64,000 bases of DNA, from positions 62,001 through 126,000 of the forward strand of contig NZ_BEXF01000017.1 of the NCBI RefSeq assembly GCF_002897295.1, read 5' to 3'. The position numbers were made by a program, and so were the translations under genes. Below are positions 24,964 to 33,708 of this stretch, piece after piece. Source of the stretch: Brevibacillus reuszeri (lineage in GTDB: Bacteria > Bacillota > Bacilli > Brevibacillales > Brevibacillaceae). Position 1 is the stretch's first letter. Each line of letters starts with the position of its first letter. Under the pieces are notes generated by a model. The model was not told the origin of the DNA. It did no database searches and saw only the letters and a program-made list of their open reading frames with translations.

Positions 24964-25711
24964 TAAAAATAACCTCACTTTAGATAGGATTTTGGGAGAG
25001 AGACAGTAATTCCTGATTTAGTCAACCACTATCCTCCTTAAAATCACCCACTAAAGTTAATAAGTTTATTTGGACAATTAAAACGAACAACATGGAAACG
25101 AGTTGTGAATTTTGTCATCTAGTAAAAATTACCCTTGTCAACTCGTAATCTTGTTGATAGAATGAAATACGTCATTAATCCAGTCCACAAGAAACTTGCT
25201 GATGCTTGGAACATCAGTTACTTTTTTGGGCATATAACTAGAATATACTGGAACTTTACTCCCACCTTACATACTAAGGTGTTGTTTTTGTTTTGTCAAT
25301 GTTTGGCATATTTCTACAATTTTATGGGTTCACACTAGTATCCACTACCACTACGGTGGTATTTTTGTTTTTCTATTGGCGAATACTGTCGCATCATAGA
25401 CAGTTCATTATTACTCTATTCGTACATGTGGGAGCGGCTAAGCAATCACTATTCCTTCGGACTCGTACCTGTTTTCATAGTCTATCTGTCAAAATAGACT
25501 ACTACTCACTATTAGTTCGGAAGGACAAATAATTGGAGATGTTATAGAGGAAGAGATGACGGCCCACTCTTCTTTTGGTGTGGCGTGTGTTTTACTATGG
25601 TATCATGTTATTAAAGTATTCACAAAAAGGCTGTCCAATTATTGGGGAACTAAATTATTATGAAATAAATGGCTCGATTAAAGGTGCAATAAAATAGATA
25701 GGGGATAAAGT
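24964..25711. other. long non-coding stretch with several hairpins
   Basis: No gene with a binding site is seen. Hairpins followed by T-rich runs occur at 25263-25281 (CACCTTA/TAAGGTG) and 25346-25361 (TACCAC/GTGGTA then TTTTTG). AGTCTAT/ATAGACT with an 8-base loop is at 25479-25500. Related words (ATTCCTTCGGA near 25,451 and TTCGGAAGGACAAA near 25,520) are inverted to each other. It may hold a structured RNA or old gene remnants upstream of the two-gene operon. Confidence 0.4.
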
Positions 25712-26620
25712 ATGAAAGAAGCAGATATTATTAAAAATATAATTCTACCATTCTTGTTAGAATCAGGATTCAAACAAGAAGAAATTACACTTGATTACAC
25801 TGTTACTACGGATTTTAATGGTGGGAAAGTTAATTTTAGACCTGATATTGTACTATTCGATAAAAATCAGCCCTTACTATTGATAGAAGTGAAATCAGCC
25901 CCCCATTTTAATTCTAATAGTGCTGTTTCTCAAGCTTCCTATTACTCTGAATTACTTGATGCCCCATTCTATGCTGTTTCAGATGGTAATGAATTAAATG
26001 TATTCTCCAAATCAAACAAGTCAATTAATAAAATTAGACTGGCTCATCATGGTGATGAACCATTAAAAGATTTTCTATTAAAAACTCTTATTGTTGAGAA
26101 GTTAATGAATAGTAATGATAACAATATCACTTCATTAAAAATAGAAGAAATGTGGCTAACAGAAATTACTGATGAAATTTTATTGAATATTGAAAATGTA
26201 GATTTCAGAAATTTAGGGGCAAGGATTGTTGGGTGGCTCGGAGAAAAGCTTTTTGAAGAGTTTTGTATAAAGCAAGGAATAATAATTAAGAAGCCAACTC
26301 TTGACCTTGGTTATGATTTCCTTGTAGGAGAAGAAATGGTTGAAGTAAAAACTATTCTCGAACATAAAAATGTTAAAAAACATAATTATAGGTTGAAAAA
26401 ACTATCTAGAAAATCGGTAACATTTGTGTTTATACATATTGAAACTGAAATAAATGAAGATGCCACACTTGGTTACGACTTTAACCGTGCTTATATTGCA
26501 GGGTATTATACGTTAGCTGGCGATTCCGAAGTCAAATCATTGACGAGAGTGGTTGAACGTTCTGAATTGTTACCTATTACTCAGTGGGCTGAACAACGTA
26601 TTGGGGGTGGAAAAAATTGA
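25712..26620 (+). CDS. protein with two nuclease-like motifs (island cargo operon, gene 1)
   Basis: This 302-residue protein has AGGGGATAAAG before the ATG. The first half resembles the N-terminal domain of type I restriction HsdR: RPDIVLFDKNQPLLLIEVKS with Asp45, Glu59 and Lys61. The second half has another set of the same kind: GEKLFEEFCIKQG, then LDLGYDFLVGEEMVEVKTI with Asp202, Glu211 and Lys213, like DUF3883/Mrr-type nucleases. Two PD-(D/E)XK-type sites in so short a chain are unusual. It overlaps the next gene by 4 bases. Role in defence is an inference from content and location. Confidence 0.6.
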   Translation: MKEADIIKNIILPFLLESGFKQEEITLDYTVTTDFNGGKVNFRPDIVLFDKNQPLLLIEVKSAPHFNSNSAVSQASYYSELLDAPFYAVSDGNELNVFSKSNKSINKIRLAHHGDEPLKDFLLKTLIVEKLMNSNDNNITSLKIEEMWLTEITDEILLNIENVDFRNLGARIVGWLGEKLFEEFCIKQGIIIKKPTLDLGYDFLVGEEMVEVKTILEHKNVKKHNYRLKKLSRKSVTFVFIHIETEINEDATLGYDFNRAYIAGYYTLAGDSEVKSLTRVVERSELLPITQWAEQRIGGGKN

Positions 26621-27270
26621 ACCTCCGAGATTTATTTGAAGATAATGATTTTGAAGAATTGGCGATAGAACATTCTAGGATAGGATTAAAGGTCTTAGAG
26701 AGGGCAATTGTTAAGTCCGAACTTTCCGATACAATAAAAAAGCAACTGCAAGATATTCTAAATTCTCAGTTACAAAGAGAGAAAGTAAGGGCTTTCTTAG
26801 AAAAAATAGTTGAAACTAGGCGATTCCTAAATTTAAGATTTAAAGCAGACGGTATTGATAGTGCATATTCGTCCAATGAAAAAATAGTATATCTTTTAAA
26901 ACCATGTAATGATGAAGCTGACTTTAATAATTTAATAATGGTTCTTTCCGGAATTATTGATGCTGATTTGATGTGTTTTAAAGAACATGTAGTGTTACCA
27001 AAGGGAAAAACTGGTTCTATATCCGCCTTTGAGGAATACTTAAACAATACATTAGGAGAAGGTGGTTATAACCAGGTAATTATTAAAAACCTCCGTGATA
27101 TACTTGTATTAAGGAGCAAAAAGTTTCCAACGCATGTTGATTCTACTGATTGGATTAAGAAAGTTAAATCCCTTGGTTTTGTCTATCCAATCAATGATTG
27201 GCAGAGTCTTGGATTTAAGTGTATAGAACTGTACTTTGAGTCTATTGCCAACACCTTAGTAACTCAATAA
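26617..27270 (+). CDS. unknown partner (island cargo operon, gene 2)
   Basis: A TTG start overlaps the previous stop (TTGA), so it is tightly coupled to the nuclease-like gene. The 217-residue protein is helical at the start (residues 1-75, IEHSRIGLKVLERAIVKSEL) and mixed later, with no membrane segment, Walker motif or catalytic pattern that I recognise. The constant pairing implied by the overlap suggests a subunit, sensor or antidote for gene 1. A perfect palindrome terminator follows. Confidence 0.5.
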   Translation: MNLRDLFEDNDFEELAIEHSRIGLKVLERAIVKSELSDTIKKQLQDILNSQLQREKVRAFLEKIVETRRFLNLRFKADGIDSAYSSNEKIVYLLKPCNDEADFNNLIMVLSGIIDADLMCFKEHVVLPKGKTGSISAFEEYLNNTLGEGGYNQVIIKNLRDILVLRSKKFPTHVDSTDWIKKVKSLGFVYPINDWQSLGFKCIELYFESIANTLVTQ

Positions 27271-27286
27271 ATACTGACATTTGTTA

Positions 27287-27311
27287 GGCTTCCAATTGGA
27301 AGCCTCTTTGG
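27287..27311 (+). terminator. terminator of the cargo operon
   Basis: The 18-bp palindrome GGCTTCCAATTGGAAGCC is followed by TCTTTGG. Confidence 0.6.
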
Positions 27312-27500
27312 TCGACTCCATACTTTAAGTAAATGGTACACTGACGTTAAACGTGTATTGTTCAACATAGAAAGTTACAATGAATTTATCATGGATGAAA
27401 TTAATCAAGTTCTAGGTTGAATGAGTGTAATACGGATAACTAAGTAATTTATTTGAGTAAACACAATTCCTTAGGACACGGATATGTTTGTTGTCACTGT
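27312..27500. other. gene remnant at the right end of the island
   Basis: About 27,314-27,420 reads LSKWYTDVKRVLFNIESYNE, then FIMDEINQVLG and a TGA, without a start. It looks like the tail of a lost gene. The rest holds nothing I can identify. Confidence 0.3.
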
Positions 27501-27522
27501 CTACTCGACACATGTCGAGTAG
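27501..27522. promoter_or_regulatory. 22-bp palindrome, operator-like
   Basis: CTACTCGAC and GTCGAGTAG flank ACAT. It stands 230 bases inside the right attachment site with no T run and no adjacent gene start. Confidence 0.4.
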
Positions 27523-27585
27523 GTAAACAGTAAGTCTTATAATAATTATATTCCTAGTGATTTGAAGCGGAAACCCTCACTTAAT

Positions 27586-27617
27586 CGCTCACATTTTTGC
27601 TCACACAATTGCTCACA
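27586..27617 (+). repeat. integrase arm-type repeats, right end
   Basis: CGCTCACA (27586), TGCTCACA (27598) and TGCTCACA (27610) are direct repeats spaced 12 bases apart, one DNA turn plus. They match the repeats beside the integrase at 17190 and 17200. Confidence 0.6.
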
Positions 27618-27743
27618 TATTTTTGGAGAGATACTGTCTCCTAATTAGGTGAATTACTACTTTTCGCATAAAATCAATACTTTTAAGAATCTTTAGATAC
27701 CATCACATAATTGTTTTGCTTATAATTTAGCCCTCTCCCTTTA

Positions 27744-27791
27744 TTGACAGGGTGGGGGGCGCTGGTTCGAACCCAGTCCGGATCACCATAC
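27744..27791 (+). repeat. attachment site: 3' end of tRNA-Val, right copy
   Basis: It matches 17063-17110 in 47 of 48 positions; the one change is T to G in the variable loop. Again only the 3' tRNA half is present. The two copies bound a 10.68-kb segment with an integrase at its left end. Confidence 0.85.
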
Positions 27792-27801
27792 GTTAGAAGC
27801 T

Positions 27802-27832
27802 GGAACCCTTGAGGAATCAGGGGTTTTTTAAC
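27802..27832 (+). terminator. terminator following the right attachment site
   Basis: GGAACCCTTGA pairs with ATCAGGGGTT (imperfect) before a T run. It is a diverged copy of 17123-17150. Confidence 0.65.
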
Positions 27833-27911
27833 TTTTTTCTGTTTGGAATTGATCACATATATGGTTGAAATCTGGACTTGTTGACGGATTGTTGACGAAA
27901 TAAAACGGTCT

Positions 27912-28196
27912 TTACCCATTTTTGTTTTTGGATTGATTTGATTCAAATAGCGAATCAAAATGTTTAGCTGCTTCTTGATCGGCAGACCTCAGAGCGTGCC
28001 CATTGACGCTCATTGTTATTAAAATGTTGGCATGACCTAGACGCTCAGAAATAATCTTTGCGTGAACGCCTTTATAAATTAACAACGTGACTGAGGTATG
28101 CCTCAAGTCATGAAAACGAATGTACTTTAAGTTGTGCCGTTTGATAAATCTTGTCCACCATGTTTTCACGCTGGAAGGGTAAAGAGGCTTACCATT
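27912..28196 (-). pseudogene. integrase C-terminal fragment of a second element
   Basis: About 95 codons remain: NGKPLYPSSVKTWWTRFIKR, then IRFHDLRHTSVTLLI and SERLGHANILITM. The Arg and His of the catalytic domain are present, but the catalytic Tyr position reads as Val-Asn-Gly-His (SVNGHALR), so the enzyme would be dead even if whole. The fragment ends abruptly at about 28,196, where polymerase coding starts on the other strand. It lies 120 bases from the right attachment site, in the same place and orientation as the island integrase. Confidence 0.75.
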
Positions 28197-28199
28197 CTA

Positions 28200-29598
28200 G
28201 TGGCAGCTCTGGGCACTCGACCAACGCATTAATGATAGGGGCGTTCGGTTGGATCGGGTGGTTATGGATCAAGCGATTGAGAGCGATAGCCTCTATGAAG
28301 AACGCTTGGTCAGAGAGGTAAAAGAGATAACTGGACTCGAAAATCCGAACAGCCTGGCCCAGTTGAAAAGCTGGCTGGCTGACAACGGACTTGAGACGTC
28401 ATACGGAATGTCAAAAAAGAGCAAATGCCTATCCTGCTAGATACTGCGCCGACTGATACGGTTCTCCGGGTGTTGGAACTGCGGCAGGAAATGAGTAAAT
28501 CCAGTGTAGACAAGTTTAAGGCTATGAAATGAGCTATTCGTACTGATGACCGCGCCAGAGAGCTACTACAATTCTGCGGAGCAAATCAGACATGGCGGTT
28601 GCTGAGCGGCTTATCCAGGTGCAGAACTTTCCGCAAAACAAGATCGAAGACTTGTCCTTGGCGCGGGAGACGCTTCGAAGCGCAGACGTTGAATGGCTGG
28701 AAACACTATTTGGTCTACCGCCATTTGTTCTATCACAGCTCATCACTACTGCATTCATACCCTCGCCTGGCAACCGTTTTATCGTCTCTGACTTCGCTGC
28801 GATTGAGGGTAGGGTTTATCTCTTGGTTAGCAGACGAAGAGTGGAGATTGGCTGTATTCAGAACGCACGGAAAAGTGTTCGAGGCAACCGCGGCGAACAG
28901 GTTCGGCGTTCCATTAGAGACGATTGTGAAAGACCACATCAACCATCTGTTACGGCACAAAGGGGAAAAGTTGCTTAATTGGCGTGCCCGGTTATCAAGG
29001 TGGCGTTAACGCTTTAATCCAGATGGGGGCGCTAAAGGGTGGGATCCCAGAAGACGAATTGGCTGGGGCTGGTCAAACAGTGGCGAGAGGCAAATCCGAA
29101 AATCGTAAAGCTTTGTATGCTGCTGAACGTGCCGCCGTCAGAGCGATTCGCGAGAAGACAACCGTTAAGCTGGCCCATGGTGTGCAGTACCGATATGCAC
29201 CAGGTATGTTGTTTGCAGACCTACCAAGTGGCAGGAGCCTAGCATACGTGAATCCTAGCTTGGAGCATGATAATAAGTTCGATAAAGATGGCATCACTTT
29301 CTACAGGCAAGACCAGCAAACAGGTAAATGGGTAATTCAGCGCACATATGGCGGGAAGCTTGTCGAGAACCATGTCCAAGCGATTACGCAGGATTGTCTG
29401 GCTCAAAGCCTCGTATGTCTGGATGAGGAAGGTTATAGCACTTTAATGCATGTGCATGATGAAGCGGTGCTGGATGTACCGATCGCAACAGGATCGGTGG
29501 TAGAGGTTCAAGAGATCATGAGTAGACCGATGCAGTGGGCACCCGAACTGCCTCTAAGGGCAGCCGAGTTTGAGTGTAATTTCTATCAGAAGGATTAA
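28200..29598 (+). pseudogene. phage family-A DNA polymerase, truncated and frameshifted
   Basis: The reading starts without an initiator: WQLWALDQRINDRGVRLDRV, typical of the region before the palm in phage polymerases. It continues through several frames (LLDTAPTDTVLRVLELRQEM; NKIEDLSLARETLRS; PSPGNRFIVSDFAAIEGRV, motif A with Asp). The longest intact part is 28984-29598: GYQGGVNALIQMGALKGG, then HVHDEAVLDVP (motif C, His-Asp-Glu). At least four frameshifts are needed. The N-terminal third is missing because of the junction at 28,196. Confidence 0.8.
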
Positions 29599-30452
29599 GC
29601 AGTAAATACAATTCTATTAAGAATATCCTTAAGCCTACTTCTAAGTGAACCAATTGACTTATCAGAGACCAAATCGGGGTTGTCTCTTCTGAGTTGAAGA
29701 ATAATATCTGCAATTAATTCATCTTGGTTAAATTGAATACCGCGCTCAAAACTACTTAAGTAATTATTAACTTGATTTTCTAAATAATAATAAAGATCGT
29801 CTTTTGGTACAGTTCTTAGACTTGGGATTTGATGAATCTCTGTATTTCGGATTTTTGACTGTGAAAATTTTAGGGTGGCAAAATCAGATTGCATCTCGTT
29901 TAACTTACCCATTATTAACTCAATCGGCATTACTTCAGTTTCGTTTAATTTAGCAACTTTAAATTGACCAAAACTTTTAAGAAAAGGCGAGTGATTTGGG
30001 TCTTTTAATGAATCTTCAAATGTTGCAACAGTCTTTCTAAGCAAGGTGTTTTTAAAGTCTACAACCTTCGAAAATCTTAAATCTCTAGGGTAATCTAAAT
30101 GTTCAATTCCGCCAGCATCGAAAGTATAGTTCGTCTTGTCGTCCTTAATAATGATAGTTGGTTTGTCAAAAGCTAACCGCATGCCTAACTCAAACATTAC
30201 ATTTGGGTTCTTGCAGCTAACATCACAAATAACAAGATCGGAATTGTAGAGGCCTTGAACAATCCGCTTATGTATGAGTCCACTACTGTCAGATTCACTG
30301 ACAAGACGCGCTTCAAACTCGTATTGATCGTGGTTAGCGAGAGCATCGGAAATAATAGACTTTACTTCCAGCCAGTGTTCTGGTCCACAACCATCAATTA
30401 GGGCTATGGGCATAACTAGACCAACATTAATTTTCTTTTTCTCTTCTGCCAT
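29595..30452 (-). CDS. TIR/deoxyribosyltransferase-like protein
   Basis: AGGAGA precedes the ATG on the minus strand. The 285-residue protein has an N-terminal Rossmann-like domain: INVGLVMPIALIDGCGPEHW, then SDLVICDVSCKNPNVMFELG. The NPNV..ELG motif, with its Glu, marks TIR-like and nucleoside deoxyribosyltransferase-like proteins that split N-glycosidic bonds of nucleotides. The C-terminal 130 residues are helical. Several bacterial anti-phage effectors have this kind of domain. Here the gene is intact although all its neighbours are broken, and its stop overlaps the polymerase stop tail to tail. Function in defence is inferred. Confidence 0.65.
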   Translation of the reverse strand: MAEEKKKINVGLVMPIALIDGCGPEHWLEVKSIISDALANHDQYEFEARLVSESDSSGLIHKRIVQGLYNSDLVICDVSCKNPNVMFELGMRLAFDKPTIIIKDDKTNYTFDAGGIEHLDYPRDLRFSKVVDFKNTLLRKTVATFEDSLKDPNHSPFLKSFGQFKVAKLNETEVMPIELIMGKLNEMQSDFATLKFSQSKIRNTEIHQIPSLRTVPKDDLYYYLENQVNNYLSSFERGIQFNQDELIADIILQLRRDNPDLVSDKSIGSLRSRLKDILNRIVFTA

Positions 30453-30553
30453 ATTGAAATCTCCTGTCTGTAAATATTTTCAGGAACATTGTACCAATTG
30501 TCGCGTTGACGGTATACCAGAAATGGTAAATATGTGGAGACCAATAACTTGGT

Positions 30554-30652
30554 TCAATCTTCGGTCAATGTAAGAACGACCTTATGCTTGCATTTAGGGC
30601 AAACGCTAGTCGCTTTGTATTTCTTCTTCTTATTTAAGTCGATCATTTTCAC
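30554..30652 (-). CDS. tiny zinc-ribbon-like peptide, 32 aa
   Basis: The minus-strand frame from GTG 30652 (or ATG 30646) reads MKMIDLNKKKKYKATSVCPK, then CKHKVVLTLTED. One CPKC knuckle is present. No clear ribosome binding site is seen, and the gene overlaps nothing. It may be the remaining half of a phage zinc-ribbon protein. An inverted TGCTCACA-type word (30656-30663) lies just upstream. Confidence 0.3.
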   Translation of the reverse strand: MKMIDLNKKKKYKATSVCPKCKHKVVLTLTED

Positions 30653-30715
30653 AAATGTGAGCAAAAATTCCTGGGAGTGATAAAAGACCAACGTCTAACT
30701 TAAAAAATTGACTAC

Positions 30716-30844
30716 TTAACTATTTATTATGGACTTACCATCAGCAATAGTGAGCCATATTGCAAGGGTTAAACTAATTACAAGCAGAACAAGTACAACC
30801 AGATAGTCCGCACGAAAAATTACTCTAACTTCTTTCCACCCCAA
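30716..30844 (-). CDS. small membrane peptide, 42 aa
   Basis: A TTG start 7 bases after AGGGGGT on the minus strand gives MGWKEVRVIFRADYLVVLVL, then LVISLTLAIWLTIADGKS. One clear membrane helix is present. The family is unknown. It resembles in size the peptides at 6725 and 22912 but not in sequence. Confidence 0.4.
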   Translation of the reverse strand: MGWKEVRVIFRADYLVVLVLLVISLTLAIWLTIADGKSIINS

Positions 30845-30928
30845 TGAAAAACCCCCTAAAAACCACTAAGAGAATCTCTGATTTTTAAATCGAGTTTTTG
30901 GAAGAAATCAAACATTGCTTTGTGATGG

Positions 30929-31189
30929 ATGCAGAAGCAGCATGTCAGGGAGGCGCCTCGTGTGGCTTCCGGTGTAAAGGATCGGGCAAAGCGCCTAAAA
31001 GCCTTAGGGAATGCAGTTGATCCGCTGCAAGCCTTGCCAATTCTGTACGGGATTAGGGTGCTTCACGATTGCTTGGAGAGAGGGACATATCTTGATAAGG
31101 CGTATAGGAAGGAAGAAAAACAGAAAGAGAGGGTCGCGACTCCCCCTCCTCTAACCCCACCGCTATGTAGTGGTTACAGCTTCTTATAA
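30929..31189 (+). pseudogene. C5-cytosine methyltransferase C-terminal fragment
   Basis: The start of the frame reads VREAPRVASGVKDRAKRLKA, followed by LGNAVDPLQALPILYGI. This is the end of phage DNA cytosine methyltransferases (R..LGNAV.P..A..I). The catalytic Pro-Cys part and the recognition region are absent. The last 30 residues are probably outside the original gene. The truncated gene belongs to the decayed phage element. Confidence 0.65.
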
Positions 31190-31461
31190 AAGAAATATAA
31201 CAGCATCCAGCATAGCGAAGTACCTGCAAATCCAATTAAGTCACCGTATAGCAAAGTGAAGTACACTGGGCCATAGGCTCCAACCATGAAAAAGAGGTAC
31301 TCTAGGTAAATCTTGGCAGTTTGCTTCCAGTCCCACATAGTCAACTTCCTCCTATTTTTATTCAAGAGCGCTGCTAATGCATTGCTCAGGTCTGGGAGAA
31401 GGCTGACAGCCACTCCCAGAATAGGAGAAAGAAACAAGGGGATCAGGAACTGCAAGCTCAC
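31174..31461 (-). CDS. small membrane protein, 95 aa
   Basis: The minus-strand frame starts at a GTG without a good ribosome binding site. It contains two or three membrane segments (LQFLIPLFLSPILGVAVSLL; YLEYLFFMVGAYGPVYFTLL; a short third near the end). It could be a holin-like or accessory phage protein. It overlaps the methyltransferase fragment by 16 bases at the 3' ends. Confidence 0.4.
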   Translation of the reverse strand: MSLQFLIPLFLSPILGVAVSLLPDLSNALAALLNKNRRKLTMWDWKQTAKIYLEYLFFMVGAYGPVYFTLLYGDLIGFAGTSLCWMLLYFFYKKL

Positions 31462-31820
31462 CTAATGGGTTTTGTGAGGTAAAACATCAAGGAAGTGATA
31501 ATGGGGAACTGGTGGGTCACCCTGCCAAAAGTAAACCCTTTTAATTTTCCAAGCCTAGATCAATACGTTATTGAAATTCTAATTAACCAATAGGTTTGTT
31601 ACAAAGTGTTTGTTAATCATATAAATATTTGTTTTTGTTTCTAACATTCGTGACCTACAAAAATTAGAATTAGAATATTCTAATTAAAAATATATTCTTT
31701 CCCATAGATACCAACCTCCTTTAAAATGTTTTGGCCTCACAACTCCATTATAGGACGCATCAATATCCAAAATCAAGAAACATTCACTATATGTAGAAAA
31801 ACTAGGATTGAGGTGACAAC
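31462..31820. other. non-coding stretch with an 18-bp palindrome
   Basis: No gene is seen. AATTAGAATATTCTAATT at 31668-31685 is a perfect palindrome in AT-rich DNA and could be an operator. GAGGTG at 31,810 precedes the start of the VirE-type pseudogene. Confidence 0.45.
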
Positions 31821-33357
31821 ATGGATGAACTAGATATCTCGTTCGGGAAGAACCTAGAAGATACCAATTGGAAAGTAGAATATCTGGCGTGGGCCGATTT
31901 CGTTGATAAGCTGCGGAAGGTAAGACGCACAGCTGAGACGATGGTGCAATATGACAAGATGGATAAAGCAGGACAGGGTAGGGCCAAAGACGGCCCTGCC
32001 TTTGTCGGTGGATTCATCCATGGAGGAAGAAGGCTGAAAGGGAACGTAGAATCTCGCAGCCTTATTACGCTTGACACGGATTATGCAGATGATAGTTTTT
32101 CCTTTGACGTTTAGCTGCTTCTTGGCGGTCGGGCTTATGTGATTTATACGACACATAGCCATAAGCCGCACCAGCATAAGTACCGCCTGGTTGTGCTTAC
32201 AGACCGTCTTATGACGCTAGACGAACACCTGGCAGCATCCCGTAAACTAGCTGAGTGCATCGACTATTTCGATGGCGCGACATTTCAGGTACAACGGCTG
32301 ATGTTCTTACCCAGCTGCAGTAAGGGGGCGGAGCCAACTTTTAGGAATCGGAGGGTGAGGCGCTTAGCGTTGACTGGTTGCTTGAGCAGTACAACGATTG
32401 GACGAATGTAGCTGGGTGGCCACGCCATCCGAAAGAGAAGAAAGGCCCGAACACGCACGGTCAGAACGCGGAAGACCCACGAGAAAAACAAGGTACGATC
32501 GGCGTATTTTGTATCACCTATTCTATTGATGAAGCTATTGAGACGTTTTTATCGGATGTGTACGAGGTAGGCACAATGCCTAATCGCTATACATTTCTTG
32601 GAGAGACGTCCGCAAATGGTCTGGAGGTTTACCCTGACCAGGAGCTTGTTTTTCCCATCAAGACAGCGACTCGATAGCAGATGGACGCACTTACAACGCT
32701 TTTGATTTGGTTCGCGTTCATAAGCTCGGGCATCTGGACGAAAAGGTTGCTGACAAAACACCGGATGCCAAGCGCCCGAGCTTCCTGGCAATGGAGGTCT
32801 GGGCATCAAAGTAAGCCGCTGTAAAAAAGACCGTATGGCAAGATAAGCAAGAGGAGTTCGCTGAGTTTGAAGAGATGGAAGAAGAGGACGTGGAATGGGA
32901 AACCAAGCTGGAGTATGACCGGAAAAACAACCGATTAATTACGCCCGGCAATGTTGAGATGATCCTTTCTAACGGCGAATGGTAAGGCGTCCTTGCCTAT
33001 GACGCGTTCGGTAATACGGAGACGGTCTGCAAACCGTTACTGTGGCGCGGCATGAAACGATCTGGAGTTCCGTGGCTTGGTGCCGATGATAAACGGCTGC
33101 GACATTGGATCGGGAAGAAGCGCGGCATAAAGGGGCGGCAATCTTATCATGGACGCCGTAACAGAGGTCACATGGCAAAACAGTTTTCACTCTATTAAGG
33201 AATACGAAGAGTCCGTAGAGTAGGACGGCGTTGAGCGTATTTTCATTGATTACATGGGCGCAATTTACCCATTACGTGCGCCAGGCTACACGCAAAATGA
33301 TGATTGCAGCATTTGGCAGCCTACGGGCGGTTTTTTATCATTGGGGGATGTAGGTAA
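31821..33357 (+). pseudogene. VirE-type phage primase/helicase gene, broken
   Basis: The frame opens MDELDISFGKNLEDTNWKVE and then needs many shifts and stops to continue. Later fragments are LLGGRAYVIYTTHSHKPHQH, LAECIDYFDGATFQVQRLMF, TYSIDEAIETFLSDVYEVGT, and NAFDLVRVHKLGHLDEKVAD. This is the order found in virulence-associated E family proteins of Firmicute phages (primase-like part before the VirE ATPase). The ATPase Walker motifs are missing, since the 3' part is lost or scrambled. Confidence 0.7.
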
Positions 33358-33462
33358 ATAGATATGGAAAAATTATTGCTTTCCCTTCCAAAATGGAACT
33401 GGGTGAATGATATGGACAAAGATAGAATTAATATTATTTAGGAGTACACAGGATTACCAGCA

Positions 33463-33708
33463 ATGTGGGTGTTTGTAATCATTGCGACATTCGCTTTTGT
33501 TGTCGCGTTCTGGGATATCAAAAGAGATTTCTTTATTGCAATGATTGGTTTCATAGGTTCTTTAATTGGCGGTGCAATGACATTAGTAGGTGGTAGGATA
33601 ACATTGAAAGACCAAAATAAAAAATACATTGACCAGCAGACTCTAAGCAATCATTTTCAGGGAGATGTGAAGTGTAAAAAGAGATTAGTCTTAACAGTGG
33701 TCATGTAG
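33463..33708 (+). CDS. small membrane protein, 81 aa
   Basis: Two hydrophobic segments are present (MWVFVIIATFAFVVAFW and FFIAMIGFIGSLIGGAMTLV), followed by a basic tail. TAGGAG lies about 20 bases upstream, too far to be convincing. Family unknown. It may be a holin-type remnant of the decayed element or a chance hydrophobic frame. Confidence 0.35.
   Translation: MWVFVIIATFAFVVAFWDIKRDFFIAMIGFIGSLIGGAMTLVGGRITLKDQNKKYIDQQTLSNHFQGDVKCKKRLVLTVVM

Noticed and set aside
25135..25532. Two short plus-strand genes in the hairpin-rich block
   Set aside because: No ribosome binding sites, and hairpins with T runs interrupt both frames.
27683..27958. A minus-strand gene crossing the right attachment site
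   Set aside because: The frame spans the tRNA end and terminator, has no ribosome binding site, and its text changes character at those borders.
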